Numbered from the stretch's first letter, positions 35,303 to 45,093 are shown. The stretch is 60,601 nucleotides of DNA from CBDAKK01 sp965216965 (GCA_965216965.1 CBDCGX010000043.1:1-60601), one strand, 5' to 3'. Translations and numbers: made by a program. The notes: generated by a model from the sequence alone, not told the origin.

Positions 35303-37284
35303 TTTCCTCTCTTCTTTTTACTCTTATAGCCAAGCAGCCTCAACCCATTAAGAGAAACAATAATAGTTCCTCCTTCGTGCCCTAACACAACAAAAGGCAA
35401 AGGTAATCCCTGAAGAATAATAAAGAAAAGCATAAGAAGAATGAGTCCTATAGCAAAAACAAAATTAACTACAATAGTTTGCCGAGTTCTTCGACTGATA
35501 TCAATAAGATAAGGAAGATTTTCTAACTTATCAGACATAAGAACAATATCTGCCGTATCTAATGCAACATCAGTACCAGCAGCTCCCATAGCAACCCCAA
35601 TATCTGCAGTAGCTAACGAAGGAGCATCATTTATTCCATCACCAACCATAACTACAGGACCGTATCTTCTTTGTATTTGTCTTATAGCAACCATTTTGTT
35701 TTCTGGTAATAATTCAAAAAACACATCATCTATGCCTACCTGTTTAGCGATATTGTGAGCAACTCGCTTATTATCGCCCGTAAGCATAATCACATGCTTA
35801 ATGCCTCGTCTACGCAAGGTAGTAATTACTTCGCGAACATTAGATCTTACAATATCAGCATAGGCAATTACACCAAGAACAGAATATTGTTCATTCTTGT
35901 TTTCCTGTACTATTAAAACACTTGTTTTCCCTGTATTCTGATATTTTATGATAGTAGCTTCTGCTTCTTTTAATCCTCTAATATTTTTTCCAGAAAAGTG
36001 TCTCAAATTACCAACATGCACAATCATGCCATTTACACAAGCCATTACTCCTAGCCCAGCTACAGATCGAAAATTACTTGTTTGAGGAATATTTAGGTTT
36101 CGCTTTTTTGCAGCAATAACCGTTGCTTTTGCAAGTGGATGTTCCGATTTTGCTTCTACAGCAGCAACAAGTGTTAATAATGTATCTTCATCCAATTGAG
36201 AAAGAGAATAAATATTTGTTACTTGTGGCTTCCCAACTGTAAGAGTACCTGTTTTATCAAACGCAATTGCTTTAATTGTTGCCACACCCTCTACATATGC
36301 GCCACCTTTAAAAAGAACGCCTCTTTTTGCCCCATTGCCTATGGCCGAAAGAACAACAGCAGGAACACTAATAACAATAGCACATGGAGAAACTGCTACT
36401 AAGATAGTCATCGCCTTATAAAATGTGTCTTTAAAATCTACATCAAAAAACACAACAGGAATGACAATAGCCAATAAAGCAAGCACGATAGCACCCACAG
36501 CATAATACTGCTCTGCCTTTTCAATAAACCGTTGTGTGTTTGCTTTTTTACCTTGAGCTTCTTCTACCATTTGAATAAGACGAGCAATAGTAGAATCTTT
36601 TGCGGATTTTGTAACACAAACCTCTAAATACCCACTCTTATTAATAGTGCCAGAAAAAATAGTGTCCTCTTGTTTCTTTTCAACCGGCATAGACTCGCCA
36701 GTAATAGCAGACTGGTCCACACTGCTTTCTCCAACAACTACCACTCCATCTAAAGCAATGCTATCACCTGGTTTTATAAGCATGATGGCATTAACTTTTA
36801 TTTTCTCAATAGGCAATAAAATTTCTTGATCTCCTTGTCGAATAAGCACTTGAGATGGTCGCAGCCTCATAAGCATTCGAATAGCATTGCGTGTCCTATC
36901 CATAGCAAAATGCTGTAACACATGAGATAAAGAGAAAAGAAGAAGCAACACAGCTCCATCAAATGCTTCTCCTACAAACGCAGCTCCTGCAGCAGACAAA
37001 ATCATGAGAATATCTATATTCACCATCTTGTTCTTTAATGACGCAATGCTTCCCTTTACTCCATGGTATCCTCCAGCACTATAAGCAATAATATACAACA
37101 AAACAACAAAAAAAGTAATATTGCTTGTTCGTTCTACAATCCAAACAGCAATCATAGCGATAAGCATAATAATCGTTAGCAACGCATCTGTATTATGAGT
37201 AAACCAATACCACACTTGACGACGAGTAGATTGGAGGTGTATTTCCTCTGCTTTATTTGATTGTAAAGACACAGAATCATTCAT
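35299..37284 (-). CDS. P1B-4 type heavy-metal transporting ATPase
   Basis: A 661-residue P-type ATPase. The phosphorylation motif is DKTGTLT (residues 343-349), the actuator TGES near 196, and GDGINDAP near 560. The metal site in the membrane is SPC (299-301) with HEGGT (about 636-640) in the last helix pair. This is the signature of P1B-4 pumps exporting Co, Fe(II) or Zn. There is no N-terminal metal-binding domain. The basic C-terminus is short. It lies 70 bases downstream of mdh on the same strand and overlaps DUF4386. No metal-responsive regulator is adjacent. Confidence 0.92.
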   Translation of the reverse strand: MNDSVSLQSNKAEEIHLQSTRRQVWYWFTHNTDALLTIIMLIAMIAVWIVERTSNITFFVVLLYIIAYSAGGYHGVKGSIASLKNKMVNIDILMILSAAGAAFVGEAFDGAVLLLLFSLSHVLQHFAMDRTRNAIRMLMRLRPSQVLIRQGDQEILLPIEKIKVNAIMLIKPGDSIALDGVVVVGESSVDQSAITGESMPVEKKQEDTIFSGTINKSGYLEVCVTKSAKDSTIARLIQMVEEAQGKKANTQRFIEKAEQYYAVGAIVLALLAIVIPVVFFDVDFKDTFYKAMTILVAVSPCAIVISVPAVVLSAIGNGAKRGVLFKGGAYVEGVATIKAIAFDKTGTLTVGKPQVTNIYSLSQLDEDTLLTLVAAVEAKSEHPLAKATVIAAKKRNLNIPQTSNFRSVAGLGVMACVNGMIVHVGNLRHFSGKNIRGLKEAEATIIKYQNTGKTSVLIVQENKNEQYSVLGVIAYADIVRSNVREVITTLRRRGIKHVIMLTGDNKRVAHNIAKQVGIDDVFFELLPENKMVAIRQIQRRYGPVVMVGDGINDAPSLATADIGVAMGAAGTDVALDTADIVLMSDKLENLPYLIDISRRTRQTIVVNFVFAIGLILLMLFFIILQGLPLPFVVLGHEGGTIIVSLNGLRLLGYKSKKKRGK

Positions 37285-37354
37285 GCTTCATTCTTCTCGC
37301 CTTTTATTAATTTGAAAAAAAGCATCATTCATATCTCTTTCCTAAGCTATAAGA

Positions 37355-38284
37355 CTATAATGTCGAGATTTGTTCTAATCCCGTCTTTACCATCTTTATT
37401 GACTCATTAAGTGCGATGCTTTGTTCTTTATCAAGGGGTAATTCAATAATTCTTTCAACTCCTGCTTTTCCAAGGAGAGCAGGAACCCCTAAAAACATAT
37501 TTTCCACCCCATATTCTCCCTGTAGAAATACCGATGCAGGCAAAATACGTCGCTCTCCTAAAATCACAGCTTCTACCATGTTAGCAGCAGATGCAGCAGG
37601 AGCATAATATGCACTGCCCGTTTTGAGGTGCTTGACAATTTCGCCTCCTCCTGTACAGGTTCTTTTCTCCATTCTTTCTATTGCTTCTTGCGATATAAAA
37701 TTACGTACCGGCATTCCATTTACAGAAGAATACTGTGTTATTGGAACCATGGTATCACCATGACCTCCAAGTACCATGGTTCTTGCCTGCGAAGGAGCCA
37801 TGTGTAAATTTTCAGAAATAAAATATCGATATCGTGCACTATCAAGTACTCCTGCCATTCCTATAACTCTTTGTTTGGGGAATTTTGTTTCCTGATAACA
37901 TACCGTAGCAATTACATCAAGCGGATTTGCGACTACAATTAGTATTGCATTGGGAGCATATTCTACAATGTGTTTTGATACATCCTTTGCTATCTTGATA
38001 TTTATCTTGAGCAAGTCCATTCTATCCATACCCGGTTTTCTCGCTATACCTGCAGTGTGAACAACCACATCTGCATCTTTAAGTGAAGAGAAATCTTCCG
38101 AACCTGTTACTTGTGCCTTATATAAAGACAGTGGTCGTGCCATATTAAAATCTTTTGCCTTTCTCCTTGGAAGATGAGGAACAACATCTAAGAGAACAAC
38201 TTCTCCCTCTACTATCTGAGAAAGATAGTGGACAACCGAAGCTCCAACATTTCCCCCACCTATAACTGCTACTTTTTTATACAT
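37355..38284 (-). CDS. mdh: malate dehydrogenase (LDH-like type)
   Basis: A 309-residue NAD-dependent dehydrogenase. The Rossmann motif is IGGGNVGASV (about 7-16) with Asp in LLDVVPHL selecting NAD. ARKPGMDRMD carries the Arg pair that marks malate rather than lactate dehydrogenases. LDSARYR, the catalytic His in GGHGDTMVP and a following TGSAYYAPAAS are all present. The ATG at 38284 has AGGAGG six bases upstream; the first eight bases overlap the upstream paralogue. With citrate synthase in this window it could supply or use oxaloacetate. Confidence 0.94.
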   Translation of the reverse strand: MYKKVAVIGGGNVGASVVHYLSQIVEGEVVLLDVVPHLPRRKAKDFNMARPLSLYKAQVTGSEDFSSLKDADVVVHTAGIARKPGMDRMDLLKINIKIAKDVSKHIVEYAPNAILIVVANPLDVIATVCYQETKFPKQRVIGMAGVLDSARYRYFISENLHMAPSQARTMVLGGHGDTMVPITQYSSVNGMPVRNFISQEAIERMEKRTCTGGGEIVKHLKTGSAYYAPAASAANMVEAVILGERRILPASVFLQGEYGVENMFLGVPALLGKAGVERIIELPLDKEQSIALNESIKMVKTGLEQISTL

Positions 38285-39032
38285 TATGAACCTCCTCATA
38301 TCCACTACTATTTACAAAAGCAGGAACCGTACCCTTTGCTGTACTTACAGGAATAAGAATTCTATTCTCTCCCAAAGTGAGCAGTACAATTTCACTTGCG
38401 GCAGCTGCGTGGGCATAATATTGAGCCCAAGGATGCTCCTCATTAAATACAGCATATGATGAACGAGCTTTAGATAAAGACTCGTTATATGAGCCTTTTT
38501 GTACATGCTCTATTGGTATTCCACATACCCTTACCCATTCCTCTCTGCTCTGCATGTTTTCTTTTACTCCACCATACACCATACTATCTATATCTTTTAT
38601 AGATACATCTAAAACCTTTGAAGCAGCGGTAGAAAGCTGTTTTGAATCTATAAGACCATGTACTCCTACAGATGTCGTATTTTCTGGAATGAACATGTAA
38701 TCTTGATTGGCAAATATACACAATTTTCTTTTGTGCTCATACTCTTGTATGAGGTTATCCATTTCTGTAGAAGAAAGTATTTTTCCATCTCGCTGCTCAC
38801 TAATAATAAGCATATCAGCTCCTTGTAAATCTTGTAAACTGGACATCCCTTTAAAAATACCTCTACATCCTTTTACCGATGCTGCTTGCATACAATCAAG
38901 TGCCATGCCTTGTACATAATCGATATCCGCATCATACATAAGTATAGTACTCATAGTTTGTTCCAAAAGAAGTACCGCAGCATGGATCCCTGTATGCCAC
39001 GCTCCCATTATTGCAATAGTTGTAATACTCAT
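38277..39032 (-). CDS. catalytically dead malate/lactate dehydrogenase paralogue
   Basis: A 251-residue protein that aligns with the neighbouring malate dehydrogenase along its length: IAIMGAWHTGIHAAVLLLEQ, then MALDCMQAASVKG, VGVHGLIDSKQLS, SMVYGGVKENM, and LTLGENRILIPVSTAKG. The key residues are gone. The glycine motif is altered (GAWHTG), the ARKPGMxR loop is absent, GGHGD has become GGVKE, and the substrate Arg after LDS is lost. It is also about 60 residues shorter. It overlaps mdh by 8 bases and is translated first. It could form a heteromer with Mdh or be a ligand sensor. The promoter is ATGACA-17-TACAAT, 6 bases from the ATG. Confidence 0.8.
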   Translation of the reverse strand: MSITTIAIMGAWHTGIHAAVLLLEQTMSTILMYDADIDYVQGMALDCMQAASVKGCRGIFKGMSSLQDLQGADMLIISEQRDGKILSSTEMDNLIQEYEHKRKLCIFANQDYMFIPENTTSVGVHGLIDSKQLSTAASKVLDVSIKDIDSMVYGGVKENMQSREEWVRVCGIPIEHVQKGSYNESLSKARSSYAVFNEEHPWAQYYAHAAAASEIVLLTLGENRILIPVSTAKGTVPAFVNSSGYEEVHNV

Positions 39033-39038
39033 ATGTAT

Positions 39039-39067
39039 ATTGTACTAGAAACAACATTTTATGTCAT
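39039..39067 (-). promoter_or_regulatory. promoter of the dehydrogenase pair
   Basis: On the minus strand ATGACA (39062-39067, 5 of 6 to TTGACA) and TACAAT (39039-39044) are exactly 17 bp apart. The ATG at 39032 follows after 6 bases, predicting a leaderless mRNA. Confidence 0.65.
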
Positions 39068-39082
39068 ATTAAGTCATATAAA

Positions 39083-39111
39083 TTGACACCGTTTCAAAAT
39101 ACCACTATAAT
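39083..39111 (+). promoter_or_regulatory. consensus promoter of the branched-chain aminotransferase gene
   Basis: TTGACA (39083-39088), a 17-bp spacer and TATAAT (39106-39111) are all perfect consensus. The ATG at 39118 begins exactly where transcription should start (+1), with 6 bases between. This is the clearest leaderless gene in the window. Confidence 0.8.
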
Positions 39112-39117
39112 TCTCTT

Positions 39118-40215
39118 ATGGGAAAGTCTCAATTCACTCTTAATCCATTTCCTATTCAATACAGAGCAAAATACTCTTCTGATAATATATGGGAAGAAGA
39201 ATATAAAGAGCTCCCAAATAAAGGAAGCGACGAATCAAAACTCCCAGAAGATGAAAGAAATGTACTTATAGAAGAGAGAAATTATGCAAATGACTTACCT
39301 CTTATAAACTTTACCACTCAATATGCACTTAGCTGTTTTGAAGGACTTAAAGTATATCCTCAAGCACATGGTGGTCTCTCTTTGTTTAGAGTAGATAAAA
39401 ATGCATTACGTTTTTATAACTCAATGCAAGGACTCTCTATGCCTCCCTATCCAGTAGATATGTTTATACATGCGGTAAAACAAGTTGTTCTTCGCTCCCA
39501 TAATCTCGGATTTACTATACAATTTAATCAAGAATGGATAAAAACCCAATTTTCTTCTGCAAAAAGCATTTACATTCGTCCGTTTTCTTATTCTGAAGGT
39601 GGCATAGGTGTAAATCCATCTCTTCATCCTTGGGTCATTATGATGGCAAGCGAAGTGGGCAATTATTTTGAAACATGTGGCTGCCCTACCCTTATGGTAA
39701 GCAAGAAAATTAGAGCCACCCCCAACGGTACGGGATGGATAAAATGTTCCTCTAACTATGTTATATCTATGCTTGCAAAAACAGAAGCACAACAAGCAGG
39801 ATATCTAGAAGCACTTTTTCTAGATCCAATACATCAAAAATATGCAGAAGAATGCTCTTCTTGCAATATATTCTTTATTTTAGGAGGCACAATTGTCACT
39901 CCTCCGCTTAGCGATACTATACTTCCAGGCATCACACGAGATAGCGTTATTACACTTGCACAAGATTTAGGATACACAGTTGAGGAACGAAATATAAGCA
40001 TAGAAGAAATACTAGATTCTGCAACAGAATGTTTTAGTACGGGAACAGCAGTAGGCATAACATACTTTGGAAAAATTGTATACAATGGAGTATCTACTCA
40101 ATTTTCTGATGGAAAGATAGGAGAAACAACTTATCGACTTCAGAAAACACTAAAAAATTTACAACATGGATTATATGTAGACACCCACTCATGGCTCATC
40201 CCCATTTCTACATAA
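39118..40215 (+). CDS. ilvE: branched-chain amino acid aminotransferase
   Basis: A fold-IV PLP aminotransferase converting branched-chain keto acids to Ile, Leu and Val and back. Strings include SCFEGLKVYPQ near 80, the PLP lysine in GWIKCSSNY (the family usually has KxxxNY) and GITRDSVITLA near 270. At 365 residues it is of the longer eukaryote-like type. The promoter is full consensus and the start leaderless. Its end is 5 bases from the convergent aspS. No other branched-chain biosynthesis gene is nearby, so it may act alone in catabolism or salvage. Confidence 0.93.
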   Translation: MGKSQFTLNPFPIQYRAKYSSDNIWEEEYKELPNKGSDESKLPEDERNVLIEERNYANDLPLINFTTQYALSCFEGLKVYPQAHGGLSLFRVDKNALRFYNSMQGLSMPPYPVDMFIHAVKQVVLRSHNLGFTIQFNQEWIKTQFSSAKSIYIRPFSYSEGGIGVNPSLHPWVIMMASEVGNYFETCGCPTLMVSKKIRATPNGTGWIKCSSNYVISMLAKTEAQQAGYLEALFLDPIHQKYAEECSSCNIFFILGGTIVTPPLSDTILPGITRDSVITLAQDLGYTVEERNISIEEILDSATECFSTGTAVGITYFGKIVYNGVSTQFSDGKIGETTYRLQKTLKNLQHGLYVDTHSWLIPIST

Positions 40216-40220
40216 ATACT

Positions 40221-42062
40221 TTATTTACTATGATCTATCTTTAGATGTAACTCTTCTAGCTGAAGATTGTCTACCTCACTAGGGCATCCATCCATTGGAG
40301 AAGCACCCTGTGTGTTTTTAGGGAATGCTATACAATCTCTAATCGTCTTATTACCACTCATAATCATAAGAAGTCTATCTATTCCGGGAGCAATGCCTCC
40401 ATGAGGGGGAGCACCATATGTAAGTGCCTTCAGTAAGAACCCAAATCGTGCTTGCATCCTTTCGGGGGACATGCCAAGCAACGAAAAAACACGCTCCTGT
40501 ATATCACGACGGTGTATACGAATTGACCCAGAAGCAAGTTCAACTCCATTGCATACGAGATCATATAACTGCCCCTTTACATCTGCAGGGTTTTCTTCAA
40601 AACTATCTATGTATTGTAACTGTGGCATACTAAACATATGATGAGATGCAATCCACATTTGCTTGTCATCATCCCATTCAAATAACGGGAAATCCGTTAC
40701 CCACGCAAATGAAAACTGCGAGTCCTTTATAAGGTTGAGCATTGTAGCAATCTTTTTCCGAATAGTTCCAAGAGCTCTACATGCCACAAGTCTCATATCT
40801 GCTACAAAGAATAATACATCCCCATCTGAGATATTATATCTTTTTATAAGATCAAGTAATTTTGTTGAATATTCTTCAAACGCTCTTGATAAAAATCCCC
40901 CTATTCCTCCACTAAAAGAGCCATTGGCATACTTTGCCCATGCAAGCCCCTTTGCTCCCTGAGCTATTGCATCAGCTTCAAGCTCAGCAATAGCTTTTCG
41001 ACTTATGACATCACTAGCGTTAGGCACTACGAGTAGTTTTACTACTCCTCCCGCCTCAAGTGCATTCTCAAATATACTAAATCCAGAATCTTTTGCATAT
41101 TCTCCAAAGTCTTTGAGAAAAAGTTCATATCTTACATCTGGTCTGTCCGTTCCATATTTTTCCATTGCACTCTCATATGTCATTTGAGTAAACTGAGATG
41201 GCAACGATACAGAGAGTGTTTCGGAGAACACCGTTCTCATGAGCTCTTCTGTAAGAGAAAGAATACCCTCTTCACATACAAAGCTCATTTCCATGTCTAT
41301 TTGTGTATGTTCAGGTTGTCTGTCTCCTCTAGCATCTTCATCTCTATAGCAATGAGCAAACTGATAATATCTATCCATACCTCCAATCATAAGTATTTGC
41401 TTATATAACTGAGGGCTTTGTGCAAGTGCATAAAATTGTCCCGGAATAATTCGAGAAGGAACAAGAAAATCCCTTGCTCCTTCGGGAGTCGAACGGATGA
41501 GCGTTGGTGTTTCAATCTCTAAAAAATCCTGTTTATTAAGAAATGTTCGAATTGACTGAGAAACTTCATGTCTCAATGCAAGCATAGCACTCATAGCAGT
41601 GCTCCTAAGGTCAAGATAGCGATATGCAAGTCGCAAATCCTCATTTGCAGAGCTCTGTCCTTCTTCTACCATAAATGGCAAAACACGCGACTTTGAAAAT
41701 ACAAAAACATCTTGTACATGGATTTCTATCTCACCCGTTTTCATATCTGCATTTATCATTTCCTTAGGTCGTAATCGCACCTTTCCCACTATGCTTATGC
41801 AATATTCAACGTGTACATCCTTTACCAGCTCTATTGCTTGAGGACTGCTCTCCTCGTCTATAACGACCTGTACAATGCCATATCTATCTCGTACGTTTAT
41901 AAAATATACTCCTCCATGATCACGAAACCTATGAACCCACCCATTAATAGTTACTACTGAGTCGACATGTTTTAATTGTAAATCTCCACATTTTATAGTT
42001 CGTTGTTTATTAACTGAGAAATGTTCTTGTTTGAGAATAGCTTCTTCTTTTTGTTCATCCAT
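40221..42062 (-). CDS. aspS: aspartyl-tRNA synthetase (bacterial type with GAD domain)
   Basis: It charges tRNA-Asp and, when non-discriminating, also tRNA-Asn. At 613 residues it is the long bacterial form: an N-terminal OB fold (VVTINGWVHRFRDHGGVYFINVRD), class II core with QSPQLYKQILMIGGMDRYYQFAHCYRDED, the inserted GAD domain (about 300-420) and a C-terminal GIDRLLMIMSG. It sits 70 bases downstream of gatB on the same strand. Since glnS is present in the window, the GatCAB next door may serve mainly Asp-tRNA-Asn. The ATG has a -10-like TACACT 8 bases upstream. Confidence 0.95.
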   Translation of the reverse strand: MDEQKEEAILKQEHFSVNKQRTIKCGDLQLKHVDSVVTINGWVHRFRDHGGVYFINVRDRYGIVQVVIDEESSPQAIELVKDVHVEYCISIVGKVRLRPKEMINADMKTGEIEIHVQDVFVFSKSRVLPFMVEEGQSSANEDLRLAYRYLDLRSTAMSAMLALRHEVSQSIRTFLNKQDFLEIETPTLIRSTPEGARDFLVPSRIIPGQFYALAQSPQLYKQILMIGGMDRYYQFAHCYRDEDARGDRQPEHTQIDMEMSFVCEEGILSLTEELMRTVFSETLSVSLPSQFTQMTYESAMEKYGTDRPDVRYELFLKDFGEYAKDSGFSIFENALEAGGVVKLLVVPNASDVISRKAIAELEADAIAQGAKGLAWAKYANGSFSGGIGGFLSRAFEEYSTKLLDLIKRYNISDGDVLFFVADMRLVACRALGTIRKKIATMLNLIKDSQFSFAWVTDFPLFEWDDDKQMWIASHHMFSMPQLQYIDSFEENPADVKGQLYDLVCNGVELASGSIRIHRRDIQERVFSLLGMSPERMQARFGFLLKALTYGAPPHGGIAPGIDRLLMIMSGNKTIRDCIAFPKNTQGASPMDGCPSEVDNLQLEELHLKIDHSK

Positions 42063-42132
42063 AATTGTTAAGTGTAGCAGTTTTCTACATTAATGAATGC
42101 TTTTTAAAACACATGTTTTACAGCTAGCTTTA

Positions 42133-43581
42133 TCATGTATCCTTTAGCTCCTTTGTGAGAATATCCTTTAACTGAATGGGATCTGCTCTGCCTTTTGTTT
42201 TTTTCATAATCTGCCCCATAAAAAAACCCAACACTTTTATATCGCCATTTTTATATTGCTCTACAGAAGCACTATTGTGTTCTAAAACATCCAAAACAGC
42301 ATCCATTAGTTCCTGTTCTGTAAGTATGTTTAAATTAAAGTTATCAATAATCTCTTGTGGGTTTTTGTCTTCTTCAAATATTTTTTCAAGCACTACTTTT
42401 GCAAGTTTTCCATGTATTTTCCCATTCTCCAACAATATAAGTAAGCAAGCAAATCGCTCAGCAGTAAGCGGAGCCTCTCCAAAATTTTTCTTATATTGAT
42501 GAAGTAATCTTGAAACATCAGACATGCACATATTTATTATTCGCTGTATTGGCACGTCATAAGATGCTACTTCTTCAAAAAAATCTGCAGTGTTTTTTTC
42601 TTCTATAAAAAAATTAATATTTTTATAAGAAAGTCCATGTTTTTCCATAAGCCGTATAGCTCTTTTAAAAGGCGTTTCTATATTTTGTTTTTCAATTTTT
42701 TTGAAAAACAGTTCATCCATTATAACTGGAATAATATCAGGTTCGGGAAAGTATCTATAATCATTTGCATGCTCCTTAGCCCTCATTCCCTCTGTTATAC
42801 CTCTATTTTCATTCCACAGTCGCGTTTCTTGTATGATAGGATCACCATTGAAGAACATTTCAGTCTGTCTTTTTACCTCATACTCAAGAGCCTGTCGAAC
42901 AAAACGAAAACTATTTATATTCTTTATTTCTACTTTTTCACCAAGTCCTTTTCCCTTCTTATTTACAGAGATATTTGCATCACATCTAAGAGACCCCTCT
43001 TGCATATTTCCATCACACACTCCAATATAACGAACAAGGTATCTAAACTGGCGTAGCACTTGTTCTGCTTCTAAGGAGGTTTTAATCGTAGGCTCAGTTA
43101 CTACTTCCATAAGCGGCGTGCCTCCTCTGTTGTAATCGCATAAGCTTATATCAGAGGCATGAATAAGTTTTCCCGCATCTTCTTCAAGATGGGCTTGTAT
43201 GATCCCCACTCTTGATTTTTCTTCGCCATTAAAAAAATCAAAATACCCTCTTATACCTATGGGTGTATTAAACTGACTTATTTGATAATTTTTTGCTAAA
43301 TCGGGATAAAAATAATTTTTTCTATCAAAACATAAACGTCCAGCAAGAGTACAATGCAATGCATGTGCTATACGATATGCCGAGAACACAGCTTCTTCAT
43401 TAGGAATGGGGAGTGTACCAGGATATCCTAAGCATACAGGACATACATTAACATTGGGATCAGACCCAAATACTGAGGAACATGTACAAAACAATTTTGT
43501 CTCAGAAAGAATTTGAACATGCATTTCAAGACCTATAAATATTTCTAAGTCTATTTTATTACTTTCATCATGTATAGCCAT
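42133..43581 (-). CDS. gatB: Asp/Glu-tRNA amidotransferase subunit B
   Basis: GatB binds misacylated tRNA and activates its carboxyl group, using ammonia from GatA. At 482 residues the core (FIGLEMHVQILSETKLFC; GFLMPxxP-like GYPGTLPIPNEE; DYNRGGTPLMEVVTEP) and the C-terminal YqeY-like tail are complete. The metal/zinc-type cysteines CTCSS and CPVC are present near residues 32-46. It overlaps gatA by 14 bases with AGGA before its ATG. It is the last gene of the gatC-gatA-gatB order. Confidence 0.96.
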   Translation of the reverse strand: MAIHDESNKIDLEIFIGLEMHVQILSETKLFCTCSSVFGSDPNVNVCPVCLGYPGTLPIPNEEAVFSAYRIAHALHCTLAGRLCFDRKNYFYPDLAKNYQISQFNTPIGIRGYFDFFNGEEKSRVGIIQAHLEEDAGKLIHASDISLCDYNRGGTPLMEVVTEPTIKTSLEAEQVLRQFRYLVRYIGVCDGNMQEGSLRCDANISVNKKGKGLGEKVEIKNINSFRFVRQALEYEVKRQTEMFFNGDPIIQETRLWNENRGITEGMRAKEHANDYRYFPEPDIIPVIMDELFFKKIEKQNIETPFKRAIRLMEKHGLSYKNINFFIEEKNTADFFEEVASYDVPIQRIINMCMSDVSRLLHQYKKNFGEAPLTAERFACLLILLENGKIHGKLAKVVLEKIFEEDKNPQEIIDNFNLNILTEQELMDAVLDVLEHNSASVEQYKNGDIKVLGFFMGQIMKKTKGRADPIQLKDILTKELKDT

Positions 43582-45043
43582 TACATTTCCTTTCCGTTAA
43601 TGAGTGCATTGTGTGGGCATATGGAGACCATTTATGCTCAAAATAACCGCTTGTAGCATCTAAAAACGAAAAAAGCCTCTCTTCTCCATAATGGGGTGCC
43701 ATAATTTGTACACTTATAGGCATATCATCAAAACAAATTGGCGCCGAAACAGCAGGGATGCCTGTAATATTTGCAATAACAGAATACGCATCGCATAATT
43801 TTTGTTGAAATTCATCCATACTATCATCATCAAACCGGAATACAGGTTTGGGAGACACAGGAGATACAATAAGATCAACTGTTTTAAACATTTTTAATAT
43901 TTCAGATCGAATGTGAACTCGTAATTTCTGAGCAATACTATAATATTTATCTTGAAATCCAGAGCGAAGCACAAACGCACCCGTAAGTATTCGTAATTTT
44001 ACTTCTTCTCCCAAACCGCTGTTTCTTGCATTTCTTACAAGCTGCTCTCGGTTTTCTGCAAAACCGCCACGATCACCATACCGAATACCATCAAAACGAG
44101 CAAGATTAGCACTTGCCTCTGCTGTTGACAAATTGAGATATACCGCGGGAGAATATTTTACAAAGGGTAAATCTATGTCCACCGTTTCATATCCAAGAGA
44201 TTCATATATTTTTTTTGTGCGTTTTATTGCATTCTGTATTGACTTATCGACCTCTATATCTTTATTTGAAATACATATTCCTATACGTTTTGCCTTAGGA
44301 GAAGGTCGTGAAAAAGGATAGAATGAACTTGTATCGTTAGGATCTCTTGCATCTGAATCTTCTGTAGCAGTTTGGACTCTAATAACAGAAAATACATCCC
44401 TAAGCCATTTTGGGTGCTCAGCAATTATTCCAATAACATCAAGCGATGATGAATATGCAACAAGTCCATATCTTGAAACTGACCCATACGTTGGTTTTAA
44501 ACCCCATACCCCACAAAACATAGCAGGCTGCCTTACAGAGCCTCCAGTGTCACTTCCCAAAGCAAAAGGGACACACCCAGAAGCGACTGCTGCTGCAGAA
44601 CCTCCGCTTGACCCCCCTGGGCTATAATCTAGATCCCATGGATTCCGTGTCCTTCCATAAATACTATGTGTTGTATCAGATCCCATTCCAAACTCATCCA
44701 TATTTGTCCGCCCTAAGGGCACCGCTCCTGCTTCTAATAACTGTTTTACTGCAGTAGCATGAATAGGACTTATAAAGTGTTCTAAAATTTTTGAAGCACA
44801 GCTTAAGATTTCTCCTTTGAGTGAAATATTACTTTTTATAGCAAAAGGAACTTCAGTAAGAAGTGTGTCATCCGTTTTTTCATACTTTGCATTTTTATAG
44901 AGCTCTACAAAAGCATTTATATCCTTGTTTACAGAATGTATGCTTTCTACGTGCTTTTTTCTTTTTTGAAGGACATTCCACTGCTGCTTCCAATATTGTA
45001 GCGATTGCATATATTGGTGTTCATAGTACCCTTTTTCTTTCAT
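43568..45043 (-). CDS. gatA: Asp/Glu-tRNA amidotransferase subunit A
   Basis: GatA is the amidase that releases ammonia from glutamine. The catalytic Lys is in PFAIKSNISLKG (near residue 70) and the cis-Ser/Ser pair in SPGGSSGGSAAAVA (near 145), followed by ALGSDTGGSVRQPA. The length (491 residues) is standard. TAGGAAAA precedes the ATG. It lies 41 bases after gatC, with a nested hairpin over the gap, and overlaps gatB. Confidence 0.96.
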   Translation of the reverse strand: MKEKGYYEHQYMQSLQYWKQQWNVLQKRKKHVESIHSVNKDINAFVELYKNAKYEKTDDTLLTEVPFAIKSNISLKGEILSCASKILEHFISPIHATAVKQLLEAGAVPLGRTNMDEFGMGSDTTHSIYGRTRNPWDLDYSPGGSSGGSAAAVASGCVPFALGSDTGGSVRQPAMFCGVWGLKPTYGSVSRYGLVAYSSSLDVIGIIAEHPKWLRDVFSVIRVQTATEDSDARDPNDTSSFYPFSRPSPKAKRIGICISNKDIEVDKSIQNAIKRTKKIYESLGYETVDIDLPFVKYSPAVYLNLSTAEASANLARFDGIRYGDRGGFAENREQLVRNARNSGLGEEVKLRILTGAFVLRSGFQDKYYSIAQKLRVHIRSEILKMFKTVDLIVSPVSPKPVFRFDDDSMDEFQQKLCDAYSVIANITGIPAVSAPICFDDMPISVQIMAPHYGEERLFSFLDATSGYFEHKWSPYAHTMHSLTERKCNGYT

Positions 45044-45061
45044 GATATTTTCCTACCTCGG

Positions 45062-45093
45062 GTGTTACCACACTATAATATAGTTTATAACAC
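45062..45093 (-). repeat. nested inverted repeat at the gatC-gatA junction
   Basis: GTGTTA (45062-45067) pairs with TAACAC (45088-45093), and inside it ACTATA pairs with TATAGT around a single base (45072-45084). The structure overlaps the gatC stop. In mRNA it would form an AT-rich hairpin just before the gatA ribosome-binding site. It could tune the gatC/gatA ratio. Confidence 0.35.
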
